NCBI RefSeq assembly: GCF_937863485.1 | Contig: NZ_CALMFY010000222.1 | Location: forward strand, 17,064-57,881 | Direction: 5' to 3' | DNA from: an uncultured Nostoc sp. | GTDB lineage: Bacteria > Cyanobacteriota > Cyanobacteriia > Cyanobacteriales > Nostocaceae | DNA: 40,818 nucleotides | Shown here: piece by piece, positions 1 to 8,675 of the stretch | How positions within the stretch are numbered: the first letter of the stretch is position 1 | Layout: each line of letters begins with the position of its first letter | The notes under the pieces: generated by a model | The model's database searches: none | What the model saw: only the letters and a program-made list of their open reading frames with translations | What the model was told of the DNA's origin: nothing | Position numbers and translations under genes: made by a program

Positions 1-1
1 C

Positions 2-530
2 ATGGAGGCGGACTTAGGGATTGACTCCATCAAACGGGTGGAAATCTTAGGGGCGCTACAGGAAATGTACCCCAACCTACCCAAGCCCAATATCGAAGAA
101 CTGGCAGAACTCCGCACCATCGGTCAAGTCGTCGAGTATCTGCAATCCCAGGCTTCCAAAAGTATTTCTGTAGAAATTGCAGTTCACGAAATACAACAAC
201 CAACCGAGATTCTAGTAGAGACTGCACCCGTAGTTGAGGTAGTCACTTCACCTGAACCAAGCCTAGTTGTCACATTCAACCCAGCACCAGAACCTGCTGC
301 AATTGATGAAGTTGTAGACTTAGGTCAAACCCTACTAGCGATCACCAGTGATAAGACCGGCTATCCAGTCGAGATGCTGGAACTGGACATGGACATGGAA
401 GCCGACTTAGGGATTGACTCCATCAAACGGGTGGAAATCTTAGGGGCGATGCAAGAAATGTACCCCAACTTACCCAAGCCAAATATCGAAGAACTCGGAG
501 AACTCCGCACCATTGGTCAAATAGTCGATT
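2..530 (+). repeat. Direct repeat encoding tandem ACP domains
   Basis: The DNA around 2-145 and 395-538 is nearly identical, differing mostly at synonymous positions, with a 393-bp period (131 codons). It encodes the two ACP domains. The similarity suggests recent duplication or ongoing gene conversion, and more copies may lie upstream, as is usual in PfaA-like synthases. Confidence 0.85.
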
Positions 531-1324
531 ACCTACAGCAGTTAGCTGGAGGTGAAAAAAAAAAGTTTGAGCCTGAGTTTGTCCAACAGCCACCCGAATT
601 AGAGCATAATATCCAGCGCCATCCCGTCAAACTCAAAAGCCTACCACGGCCCGATTATTTGGATTTCACGTTACCAGAGGGACACATCGGTTTAATCACC
701 GATGATGGTTCCCTCACCACTTATAAATTAACTGAATCCTTAATTGAGAAAGGCTGGAAAATAGTAGTTATCAGCTTCCCCCAATCGCTCATCGCCCAAC
801 AAGCGCCGTTACCCACAGGAGTAACCCGCGTCACCTTAGCAAACTTGAGTGAAGAACATCTCCAACAACAATTGCAAGCGATCGCATCTCACTGCGGGGC
901 GATTGGGGCTTTCATCCATCTCCATCCGATATTTGTAGGAAATCACACCGGGACAATTCCCTATCACGAACAGGAAAAGGCGATCGTCAAGCACGTATTT
1001 TTGATGGCGAAACACCTCAAACCCTCTCTCAACAAAGCCGCACGTCATGGACGTAGTTGTTTCTGCACAGTTGCTCACCTCGATGGCGCTTTTGGCTTAG
1101 AGTACAAAGTCAACTTCGGGGCGATCGGCGCTGGTTTATTCGGATTAACCAAAACTCTGAGATGGGAATGGCCAAAAGTGTTTACCCGTGCGATCGACCT
1201 AAGTCCCAGACTTGACGCCAAACAGTCAGTACAAAACATCATAGCCGAGCTTCATGACCCCAATCTTTATATTAGTGAAGTTGGGTATGGTTCACAAGGA
1301 CGAGTCACCATTATCGCCGATTAA
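2..1324 (+). CDS. hglE: Heterocyst glycolipid synthase, 3' part (ACP-ACP-structural KR)
   Basis: This is the C-terminal end of a PfaA/HglE-type iterative polyketide synthase; the gene starts before the window, so the first ATG is internal. Two acyl carrier protein domains are visible. Each has the phosphopantetheine motif LGIDSIKR, with the serines at local residues 9 and 140. The domains repeat with an exact 131-codon period and are nearly identical in DNA. From about residue 215 the protein looks like the non-catalytic structural half of a PfaA ketoreductase: GLITDDGSL, then GAFIHLHPI, GLFGLTKTLRWEWP and a terminal EVGYGSQGR. It lacks a GGxxGI nucleotide motif and a Ser-Tyr-Asn triad; those are in the next gene. 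In this family the ACPs carry the growing acyl chain of the heterocyst glycolipid aglycone. The KS and AT domains are presumably upstream. The symbol follows Anabaena cluster order. Confidence 0.85.
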   Translation: MEADLGIDSIKRVEILGALQEMYPNLPKPNIEELAELRTIGQVVEYLQSQASKSISVEIAVHEIQQPTEILVETAPVVEVVTSPEPSLVVTFNPAPEPAAIDEVVDLGQTLLAITSDKTGYPVEMLELDMDMEADLGIDSIKRVEILGAMQEMYPNLPKPNIEELGELRTIGQIVDYLQQLAGGEKKKFEPEFVQQPPELEHNIQRHPVKLKSLPRPDYLDFTLPEGHIGLITDDGSLTTYKLTESLIEKGWKIVVISFPQSLIAQQAPLPTGVTRVTLANLSEEHLQQQLQAIASHCGAIGAFIHLHPIFVGNHTGTIPYHEQEKAIVKHVFLMAKHLKPSLNKAARHGRSCFCTVAHLDGAFGLEYKVNFGAIGAGLFGLTKTLRWEWPKVFTRAIDLSPRLDAKQSVQNIIAELHDPNLYISEVGYGSQGRVTIIAD

Positions 1325-1351
1325 AAAGGTAGGTTAATCAATTCTTTGATG

Positions 1352-1464
1352 TAGCAGTCCTATTTAAGTTGTGAAAATTACTGTTTTTAACGAACCGCAA
1401 AGGACGCAAAGAGCGCAAAGAGAAGAAATAAACAGAGAGTTTCACAAATTTTTTAGGACTGCTA
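1352..1464. repeat. MITE-like foldback element
   Basis: The hglE-hglD spacer (1325-1617) contains a 113-bp element with inverted ends TAGCAGTCCTA and TAGGACTGCTA. Inside is the cyanobacterial repeat word GAACCGCAAAGGACGCAAAG. A second, partly inverted run of the same words (CTTTGCGTCC to TTTTGCGGTTCG) lies at about 1519-1576. No clear target duplication was seen. The ends resemble those of the elements at 12295 and 21257. Confidence 0.6.
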
Positions 1465-1617
1465 TTAGGATGTTTTTTTAGTTCTTTCTTAATACAAGAA
1501 GATTACTTATTTCTCTTACTTTGCGTCCTACCCTGCGGGAAGCCGCTTTGCGTCTATGCGCCTTTTGCGGTTCGTATATCAAAAAAAACCAATTTATTCA
1601 GTTATTCACGAGGATTT

Positions 1618-3345
1618 ATGACACAAACAGCCCAGCTTAGTCCATCATCTGTCTTTGTCGTGAGCGGCGGTGCAAAAGGGATTACGGCTGAGTGTACTAT
1701 CAAATTAGCCCAACAGCAACCCTGCAAATTCATCCTTCTTGGTCGCTCCGAACTATTAGAAACCGAGCCAGATTTTGCTCAAAATTCTGATGAATCAGCA
1801 TTGAAAAAATGCATCATGGAAAATCTTCTTTCCCAAGGAGAGAAGCCCACACCCATGAGTGTGCAAAAGATATATAACAAAATTACCTCCAGCCGCGAAA
1901 TTAAAAGCACCCTAGCAGCAATTCAAAAAACAGGAGCTAAAGCAGAATATATTAGCGTCGATGTCACAGATACGCAAGCTTTACAAGAAAAACTTGCCAA
2001 TGCTGTGCAACATCTTGGCCCGATTACAGGAATTATCCACGGCGCTGGAAATTTAGCCGATAAGTTAATTGAAAAGAAAACAGAACAGGATTTTGAAAAA
2101 GTTTACACCGCCAAAGTGCAAGGATTAGAAAATCTACTTACTTGCGTTAACCCTAGTCAACTTCAGCATTTAGTTTTGTTTTCTTCTGTGACAGGTTTTC
2201 ATGGAAATATTGGGCAGTCTGATTATGCGATCGCTAATGAAATTCTCAATAAATCAGGCCATCTTTTCAAACAACAATATCCCTCATGTCATGTAGTGGC
2301 AATTAATTGGGGAGCTTGGGATAGTGGGATGGTGTCACCAGAACTTAAAAAGGCTTTTGCTGAACGAGGAATCGAAGTGATTCCCGTAGAAGCTGGGACA
2401 CAAATGTTAGTCAACGAATTGCATCCCACCTATCGAGAAAATACACAAGTTGTTATTGGTAGCCCCCTAGTACCCTTTGCTAGGGAGTTAGATTCTGAAC
2501 TGTGTACCTATCGGATGCGCCGCCGAATGACAGTAGAAGAGAATCCATTTTTATTGGATCATGCGATCGCTGGTTCTCCAGTGTTGCCTGCTACATGCGC
2601 TCTATCATGGATGATTGATTCTTGCGAACAACTTTATCCAGGATATAGATTTTTTGCTGCTCAAGATTTCAAAATTTTGAAAGGAATTACTTTTAATGAA
2701 AGTCTGGCAAGTGAATATATTTTAGATGTTGAAGAGATTTCTAAAACTAATGCTCAACAGATTACATTCAACACCAAAATATCGAGCAAAAATGCAGATG
2801 GAAAAACGTTTTATCATTTCAGTGCCAAAATCCAACTATTACTAGAAATACCCACTATCCCAATTTATGATGCGGTGAATTTAGAACCAGATAATATCAT
2901 CGCTCTCACTGGCAAATCTTTTTATCAAAATGGAGAAACTACATTATTTCATGGCCCCTCTTTTCAAGAAATCCAAAAAGTTCTAAATATCACCACAGAA
3001 AAAATTACTACACAATGTCTGTGGGAACAAATCTCAGATAAACAACAAGGACAATTTCCAGTCCAATGGGTAAATCCATATACAACTGACCTAAGTATGC
3101 ACGCACTCTGGGTTTGGACACAGCATTTTAATCAAGAAGGTTGCTTACCTGGACAAGTCGCAAAATATGAACAATTTGCAACCACACCACCCAATGAACC
3201 CTTTTACGTTTCTTGTGAAGTGAAAGCCAAAACACCCAGTAGTGCAACCGCCGATTTTATCATCCACAATCGAGAAGGACAAGTCTACTCACGTCTACTC
3301 GGAGCAAAAGCAATTATTTGGTCGATGAAATTACTCAGAAGCTAG
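1618..3345 (+). CDS. hglD: Polyketide ketoreductase-dehydratase
   Basis: This 575-residue protein has two catalytic domains of the heterocyst glycolipid pathway. Residues about 10-260 form a ketoreductase: the NADPH loop VSGGAKGITAE, then SSVTGFHGNIG and YAIAN, the Ser-Tyr-Asn arrangement of polyketide KRs. From about 300 a double-hotdog dehydratase follows, with the HAIAGSPVLP motif (HxxxGxxxxP, catalytic His present), a FHGPSF segment and a C-terminal DLSMHAL that may supply the second catalytic Asp. It should reduce beta-keto-acyl chains and dehydrate the hydroxy products. The ATG is preceded by CGAGGA, a good ribosome site. The structural half of the KR is encoded by the previous gene. 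The letter D is by analogy with the Anabaena cluster. Confidence 0.8.
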   Translation: MTQTAQLSPSSVFVVSGGAKGITAECTIKLAQQQPCKFILLGRSELLETEPDFAQNSDESALKKCIMENLLSQGEKPTPMSVQKIYNKITSSREIKSTLAAIQKTGAKAEYISVDVTDTQALQEKLANAVQHLGPITGIIHGAGNLADKLIEKKTEQDFEKVYTAKVQGLENLLTCVNPSQLQHLVLFSSVTGFHGNIGQSDYAIANEILNKSGHLFKQQYPSCHVVAINWGAWDSGMVSPELKKAFAERGIEVIPVEAGTQMLVNELHPTYRENTQVVIGSPLVPFARELDSELCTYRMRRRMTVEENPFLLDHAIAGSPVLPATCALSWMIDSCEQLYPGYRFFAAQDFKILKGITFNESLASEYILDVEEISKTNAQQITFNTKISSKNADGKTFYHFSAKIQLLLEIPTIPIYDAVNLEPDNIIALTGKSFYQNGETTLFHGPSFQEIQKVLNITTEKITTQCLWEQISDKQQGQFPVQWVNPYTTDLSMHALWVWTQHFNQEGCLPGQVAKYEQFATTPPNEPFYVSCEVKAKTPSSATADFIIHNREGQVYSRLLGAKAIIWSMKLLRS

Positions 3346-3709
3346 TACCGCAAGCGGAAGTCAAAAATCAAAAGTCAAAAGTCAAAATGAATACAGCTTT
3401 AGTGTTTCGTTGATTTAGAATGGTGAGGCAGTCCGGTCTTCTCCCAAGGGGAGACGCCAAGGGCGATGGGGGTTTCCCCCATGAGGAACTGCCGAACCCG
3501 TTAGCGCAGCGTTAGCGAGTCCTCGAGCGTCAGGGGTAGTTTATTTCCGCCGATGTGTACTAGTAATTTTCAACTTCTTCTCTCTGCGCCTTTTTTGCCT
3601 TGTGCGTAAGCTTTTTCTTTAGCAAGCGCCTCTTGAAAGTTTGGGGAACAGCGTAAATCCTGCGTTTTAAAATCTCTTGCCTAATACCCAAACCTTAAGG
3701 ATATAACTA
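3346..3709. repeat. Spacer with heptanucleotide repeat and GC-rich repeat words
   Basis: This 364-bp spacer in the hgl cluster has no convincing gene. It opens with four copies of a GTCAAAA-type heptamer at about 3360-3387, a short tandem repeat class common in Nostoc-like genomes. GC-rich words such as GTTAGCGCAGCGTTAGCG follow, then a CTCTCTGCGCCTTTTTTGCC stretch. TAAGGA at about 3695 serves the next gene. Confidence 0.5.
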
Positions 3710-6700
3710 GTGGAAAAAATAGCCATCATCGGATTATCATGTCTATTCCCCGATGCTAAAAACCCCGAAGAATTCTGGCATAATATTGTTAATCAAAAAG
3801 ATTCGACATCTACTGCAACAGTCGAAGAAATCGGAGTAGATCCGACAATCTTTCACAATCCAGTTAAAGGAACACCAGACAAAACCTATTCCCTCAAAGG
3901 CGGGTACATCCGCAACTTTCAATTTAATTCTTCCGAATACAATCTCCCATCAGAATTTGTTACTGGCTTAGATAACACCTTCAAATGGTCATTGTATGCC
4001 GCTAAACAAGCAATTGTACAGAGTGGTTATTGGGGTAATGAAACTGTTCTCTCAAAATGCGGCGTAATTTTAGGTAATTTGTCATTCCCGACAAAATTAT
4101 CTAATCAATTATTCTCTCCAATTTACCAGAAAGCGATCGCACCTGCTGTCAGAGAACTTTTGCAGTATGAAGACTTTGATTTAGCTGTCCCAAGTGCAAC
4201 TAAAGCGTCTTTGTACAATGCGATGATATCTGGTTTACCAGCATCTATAATTGCTCAAGCCTTCTCACTCTCCCAGATTAATTTATGCCTGGATGCTGCT
4301 TGTTCGTCATCATTTTATGCTATTAAACTAGCATCTCATTACTTGTGGTCACACAAAGCTGATGTCATGTTAGCTGGAGCCATAAGTTGTGCCGATTCCC
4401 TATTCGTGCGGATGTTATTTTCCGGTGTTCAAGGGTATCCAGAAAACGGGATCAGCCGCCCCTTAGATAAGTCCTCTAGAGGGCTAATTCCTGCCGATGG
4501 TGTTGGGATGGTGATGCTGAAAAGATATTCTGATGCTGTTAGAGATGGCGATAATATTCTCGCCACTATCTGCAGTAATGGACTCTCAAATGATGGCAAA
4601 GGTAAGCACCTACTTAGTCCAAATCCTAAAGGACAACTCTTAGCTTTTGAACGAGCCTATCATGAGGCAAAAATTAGTCCCAAAACCATCGATTATCTAG
4701 AGTGTCACGCCACTGGCACATTGCTAGGAGATACAACCGAATTCAACTCCATAGAAACATTTTTTGGTCAAAATCAAGCTGCGCCTCTGGTGGGTTCTGC
4801 CAAGGCAAATACTGGTCACTTGCTAACTGCTGCTGGGATGGTTGGCTTGACTAAAGTGATTATGAGTATGTCTCATGGGGTCATTCCACCAACCATTAAT
4901 GTTAATGAACCTTTAGCTTCCGAAAATCGGATAATTTCCGCCGACAAAATTGTTAGAACAGCTACGTCATGGCCCAATAATAATACACCAATTAAACGGG
5001 CAGCTATCAGTGCTTTTGGTTTTGGTGGCACTAATTCTCATCTGATTTTAGAACAAGGAACTACAGCACAACCAGTTGAATTAACAGCACCTATTCCACC
5101 TACCAAAATTGCCATTGTCGGCATGGATGCCTTTTTCGGTAGCTGCAATGGCTTAGATGCTTTTGAACGGAGTATTTATGATGGAACCCAACATTTTATT
5201 TCCCTACCGCCTCAAAGATGGCACGGTATAGAAAATCAAGAAAATGTCCTGAAAGAGTACGGTTTAACAGATGCTAAAGCACCAGTTGGAGCATACATCA
5301 AAGATTTTGAAATCGATACTTTCTCGTGCAAAATCCCACCTAATGAAATAGAAAAATTAAACCCACAACAATTATTGCTCTTGAAGGTTGCCGATCGCGC
5401 CGTGAAAGATGCGAAACTACAGGAGGGTAGCAATGTAGCGGTTATTGTCGCCGCTGAGACAGAGTTTTCTGTACATCAGCTACAGCAAAGATGGAATCTG
5501 TCTTGGCAGGTTAAGGACGGCTTACTCGCGCAAGAAGTTTCTTTGCCTGCTGAACAGCTGGCGCAACTGGAAACCATTGTCAAAGATAGCATTCACCACC
5601 CAGTAGAAATCGGCGAATATGTCAGTCACATCGCCAACATTATGGCGAGTCGAATTTCTACTTTATGGAATTTCACTGGCCCTGCATTCACGATGACGGC
5701 TGGCGAAAATTCTGCCCTTAAGGCGTTGGAAGTTGCACAAATGCTACTCACTACTGGAGAAGTAGATGCAGTGGTTGTTGGTGCAGTAGATTTGGCAGGT
5801 GGTGTGGAGAATGTCTTGTTCCGCAACCAATTTGCACCAATTAATACGGGTGTCAATACGTTGAGTTTTGACCAACAAGCCAATGGCTGGACGGTTGGCG
5901 AAGGTGCGGGTGCTGTCGTCCTGAAGCGCTACGAAACTGCTAAGGAAGACAAGGAACGCATCTATGCAGTTATTGATGCAATGAGTTTCGCTCAAGATAA
6001 TTCTACTGTCAGTAACGCTCTGGTAAAGCCTGATGCTTCAGCTATCAACAATGTCTGCAAACAAGCTTTCCAGATTGCAGATATTCAACCCACAGATGTT
6101 AATTATGTGGAAGTTTTCGGTAGTGGCATTCCCCAAGAGGATGAAGCCGAAATCACAGGTTTGCTTCAAGCTTATCCGAAAGTGGGAAATGGTTTGCACT
6201 GTGCATTGGGCAGCGTTAAAGCCAATATCGGTCACACCTGTACAGCATCGGGAATCGCTAGCTTAATCAAAACTGCTCTGTGTCTTTATTACAGGTATAT
6301 TCCCGGCACTCCCAAGTGGTCTGGTGTCAAAACACCGCAAGTATGGGAAGGTAGCCCTTTCTATGTCGCAATGGAATCAAGACCTTGGTTTGTCGATAAA
6401 GATGCCACACGCAGAATAGCAGCAATTAATAGTATGGGTATAGATGGGAGTTACGCCCATTTAATCTTATCGGAGGAACCCAGCCAAGAGGAGCGGGACA
6501 ATAGATATTTGCAGCAAATGCCTTTTCATCTGTTCCCGATCGCAGTTAGCGATCGCTCCAACATCCCAGATTTACTTAACAATCTTCAACAAACTATCGA
6601 AATTAGTTCCTCTTTATCCACTACCGCTAGTCAAACATTTGCTAATTTTAAAGGGCATCCTGAGGCAAAATACGTTTTCTCAATCACAGGACGTAATAAA

Positions 6701-8473
6701 AAAGAACTACTCAAAGAAATTGAATCTGCCCGTAAAGGTGTAAACAATGCCTTTGAGAACGGCACAGATTGGCAAACACCAATAGGAAGTTATTTCACAG
6801 CTAAACCATTGGGTAAAACCGGAGCGATCGCTTACGTTTATCCAGCAGCTGTCAATTCTTATGTGGGTATCGGTCAGAATCTCTTCCGCTTATTCCCGAA
6901 AGTCTACGATGACACGATATTCAATAGTCTTGCCAACCGTGCCGTCGAAATTCATCAGCGACTTTATCCCCGAAGCTTGCATAAGTTTTCCACTAGGCAA
7001 CTAGAAACTCTTGAAAAAGAATTCCTAGACGATTCCCTAGCCATGTTTGAAACAGAAATCGCTTATTCTCGACTGATTACTACAATTATTCGAGATGATT
7101 TCCAAGTCAAACCACAATGTGTCTTTGGCTATAGTCTGGGCGAAACTAGCATGATGTCTGCCCAAGGAGTTTGGAGCAATTTTTCTGGTGGAAGTAACAC
7201 TTTAAACTCATCCCCTTTGTTTGGAGATAGATTATCTGGTCCTAAAAATGCTGTGCGTGAATATTGGGGATTGAAAGATGTTCCTGATTCACAAAACAAC
7301 TTTTGGGTAACCTATGTTCTCATGGCCACTCCATCCCAGGTAAGAGAATGTCTTAAACATGAGAATCGGGTTTATTTAACTCAAATTAATACACCAGAAG
7401 AAGTGTTAATTGCTGGTGATGAAGCAGCCTGTAAGCGAGTAATTCAAACTCTAGGTTGTAATGCTTTTCCGGCTCCCTTCGACCATGTAATCCATTGTGA
7501 GGCGATGCGATCGCAGTATGAGGAAATCAAGAAGGTAAACACTTTACCATCACAAACTCTCCCAGATATCGGTTTTTATTCTGCTGCTGATTATCAACCG
7601 CTCGCACTTGAAAGTGAAGCGATCGCTCACAACATTGCCAAAGGATTGTGCCAAGAGCTTGATTTTCCCCGATTAGTTAATCGTGTCTATGATGATGGTG
7701 TGCGAATATTTTTAGAAGCAGGCGCAGGTAGTGTTTGTTCACGATGGATTGATAAAATTCTTGGCAAGAAAGAACACCTCACAGTTTCTCTGAATCGTAG
7801 AGGTATGGATGACCATGCTTCTATAGTCAAAGCATTAGCAAAATTACTCAGTCATCAGGTGAACGTGGATTTATCACCACTGTACAGCAAAGTCCAAGAA
7901 ACCACCAATCAAACTAAAGCAACATTGAGAACAGTTACCTTGGGTGGGAAAGCGATCGCTGCTACAATTTTGAGCGATGAAAATCGCAAAATTGTTGAAG
8001 ATTTTGCTGGGTATCTTAGGAGCGAACGCTTCAAAAAACAGCATCCAAGTATACCTAATCTCCAACAATCTGAAATTACAGATTCTCTTAATACTTCCAA
8101 CAAAATAATCCCAGAAGAAAGTTATTTCCCTAACATCTTGCCATCCCTTACTCAGCCAGAAGAAGTTAAACCGAAAAATATCATTGATAACGGTTTTGAA
8201 CCGAGAGAACAATTACAATCTTCTGAGTCAAGCGCAATTGGGCAGCAAATTCCTCTTTCTTCTCCACCTGTCATCACTCAAAAAATTAGTAGCATCATCA
8301 GCATGTTCGATTTAAATAAGACTCAGTATCAAAAGCTCAATGCTAATAATTCAAAGATAACTAAAGCGCACACTGCTTTTTTACAAGCTAGACAAGATTA
8401 TAGTCAACAAATGAGCGAAATCATTCAATTGCAACTAACTTGCGCCCAAAATTTGCTTAACGACGAATCCTAA
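3710..8473 (+). CDS. hglC: Polyketide synthase, KS-CLF-AT
   Basis: This 1587-residue protein resembles PfaC/PfaB-type synthases. Residues 1-455 form an active ketosynthase: Cys198 in DAACSSS, His333 in CHATGT and His370 in ANTGH. Residues about 465-930 form a second KS fold that is a chain-length factor: the Cys is replaced (TAGENSA, about 664-669) and the first His motif is lost (VFGSGIP), while GHTCTASG remains. Residues about 1035-1385 form an acyltransferase with Ser1142 in GYSLGE (Tyr for the usual His) and a probable His1262 in HCEAM. The last 190 residues are hydrophilic and unassigned. It has no ACP, so it must work with the HglE ACPs. Translation starts at GTG, nine bases after TAAGGA. 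In the pathway it condenses and elongates the C26-C28 aglycone chain. The symbol follows cluster order. Confidence 0.8.
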   Translation: MEKIAIIGLSCLFPDAKNPEEFWHNIVNQKDSTSTATVEEIGVDPTIFHNPVKGTPDKTYSLKGGYIRNFQFNSSEYNLPSEFVTGLDNTFKWSLYAAKQAIVQSGYWGNETVLSKCGVILGNLSFPTKLSNQLFSPIYQKAIAPAVRELLQYEDFDLAVPSATKASLYNAMISGLPASIIAQAFSLSQINLCLDAACSSSFYAIKLASHYLWSHKADVMLAGAISCADSLFVRMLFSGVQGYPENGISRPLDKSSRGLIPADGVGMVMLKRYSDAVRDGDNILATICSNGLSNDGKGKHLLSPNPKGQLLAFERAYHEAKISPKTIDYLECHATGTLLGDTTEFNSIETFFGQNQAAPLVGSAKANTGHLLTAAGMVGLTKVIMSMSHGVIPPTINVNEPLASENRIISADKIVRTATSWPNNNTPIKRAAISAFGFGGTNSHLILEQGTTAQPVELTAPIPPTKIAIVGMDAFFGSCNGLDAFERSIYDGTQHFISLPPQRWHGIENQENVLKEYGLTDAKAPVGAYIKDFEIDTFSCKIPPNEIEKLNPQQLLLLKVADRAVKDAKLQEGSNVAVIVAAETEFSVHQLQQRWNLSWQVKDGLLAQEVSLPAEQLAQLETIVKDSIHHPVEIGEYVSHIANIMASRISTLWNFTGPAFTMTAGENSALKALEVAQMLLTTGEVDAVVVGAVDLAGGVENVLFRNQFAPINTGVNTLSFDQQANGWTVGEGAGAVVLKRYETAKEDKERIYAVIDAMSFAQDNSTVSNALVKPDASAINNVCKQAFQIADIQPTDVNYVEVFGSGIPQEDEAEITGLLQAYPKVGNGLHCALGSVKANIGHTCTASGIASLIKTALCLYYRYIPGTPKWSGVKTPQVWEGSPFYVAMESRPWFVDKDATRRIAAINSMGIDGSYAHLILSEEPSQEERDNRYLQQMPFHLFPIAVSDRSNIPDLLNNLQQTIEISSSLSTTASQTFANFKGHPEAKYVFSITGRNKKELLKEIESARKGVNNAFENGTDWQTPIGSYFTAKPLGKTGAIAYVYPAAVNSYVGIGQNLFRLFPKVYDDTIFNSLANRAVEIHQRLYPRSLHKFSTRQLETLEKEFLDDSLAMFETEIAYSRLITTIIRDDFQVKPQCVFGYSLGETSMMSAQGVWSNFSGGSNTLNSSPLFGDRLSGPKNAVREYWGLKDVPDSQNNFWVTYVLMATPSQVRECLKHENRVYLTQINTPEEVLIAGDEAACKRVIQTLGCNAFPAPFDHVIHCEAMRSQYEEIKKVNTLPSQTLPDIGFYSAADYQPLALESEAIAHNIAKGLCQELDFPRLVNRVYDDGVRIFLEAGAGSVCSRWIDKILGKKEHLTVSLNRRGMDDHASIVKALAKLLSHQVNVDLSPLYSKVQETTNQTKATLRTVTLGGKAIAATILSDENRKIVEDFAGYLRSERFKKQHPSIPNLQQSEITDSLNTSNKIIPEESYFPNILPSLTQPEEVKPKNIIDNGFEPREQLQSSESSAIGQQIPLSSPPVITQKISSIISMFDLNKTQYQKLNANNSKITKAHTAFLQARQDYSQQMSEIIQLQLTCAQNLLNDES

Positions 8474-8479
8474 TAAATC

Positions 8480-8597
8480 ATACCAATTCTCTCTCAACTT
8501 GCACCAACTAATTCTTAACTTATCTCTTCCTTTGCGCCCTACCCTGCAGGAAGCTCGTTTAATAATTATTACGTGCATCTTCATAGAGAATTGGTAT
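8480..8597. repeat. MITE-like element with ATACCAATTCTCT ends
   Basis: A 118-bp element lies between hglC and the next gene, with perfect 13-bp inverted ends ATACCAATTCTCT and AGAGAATTGGTAT. A related element at 27405-27507 shares the ends and an inner CGTTTAATAATTA...CATCTTCAT stretch. An in-frame ATG inside it (8499) extends the downstream reading frame, but the residues it adds are element-derived. Confidence 0.75.
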
Positions 8598-8675
8598 GAA
8601 AACATAGACTCCTATAAAGAGTCTACACCCTTCAGCTTTTATCATCCATTGCTTGTAATCAGAGGGATAACTGCC

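Noticed and set aside
1352..1576. Possible structured RNA gene in the hglE-hglD spacer
   Set aside because: The fold is explained by MITE ends and common cyanobacterial repeat words. No tRNA or rRNA signature was found anywhere.
5236..6266. Frames of 65-85 residues on both strands
   Set aside because: They are shadows within the KS-CLF-AT gene.
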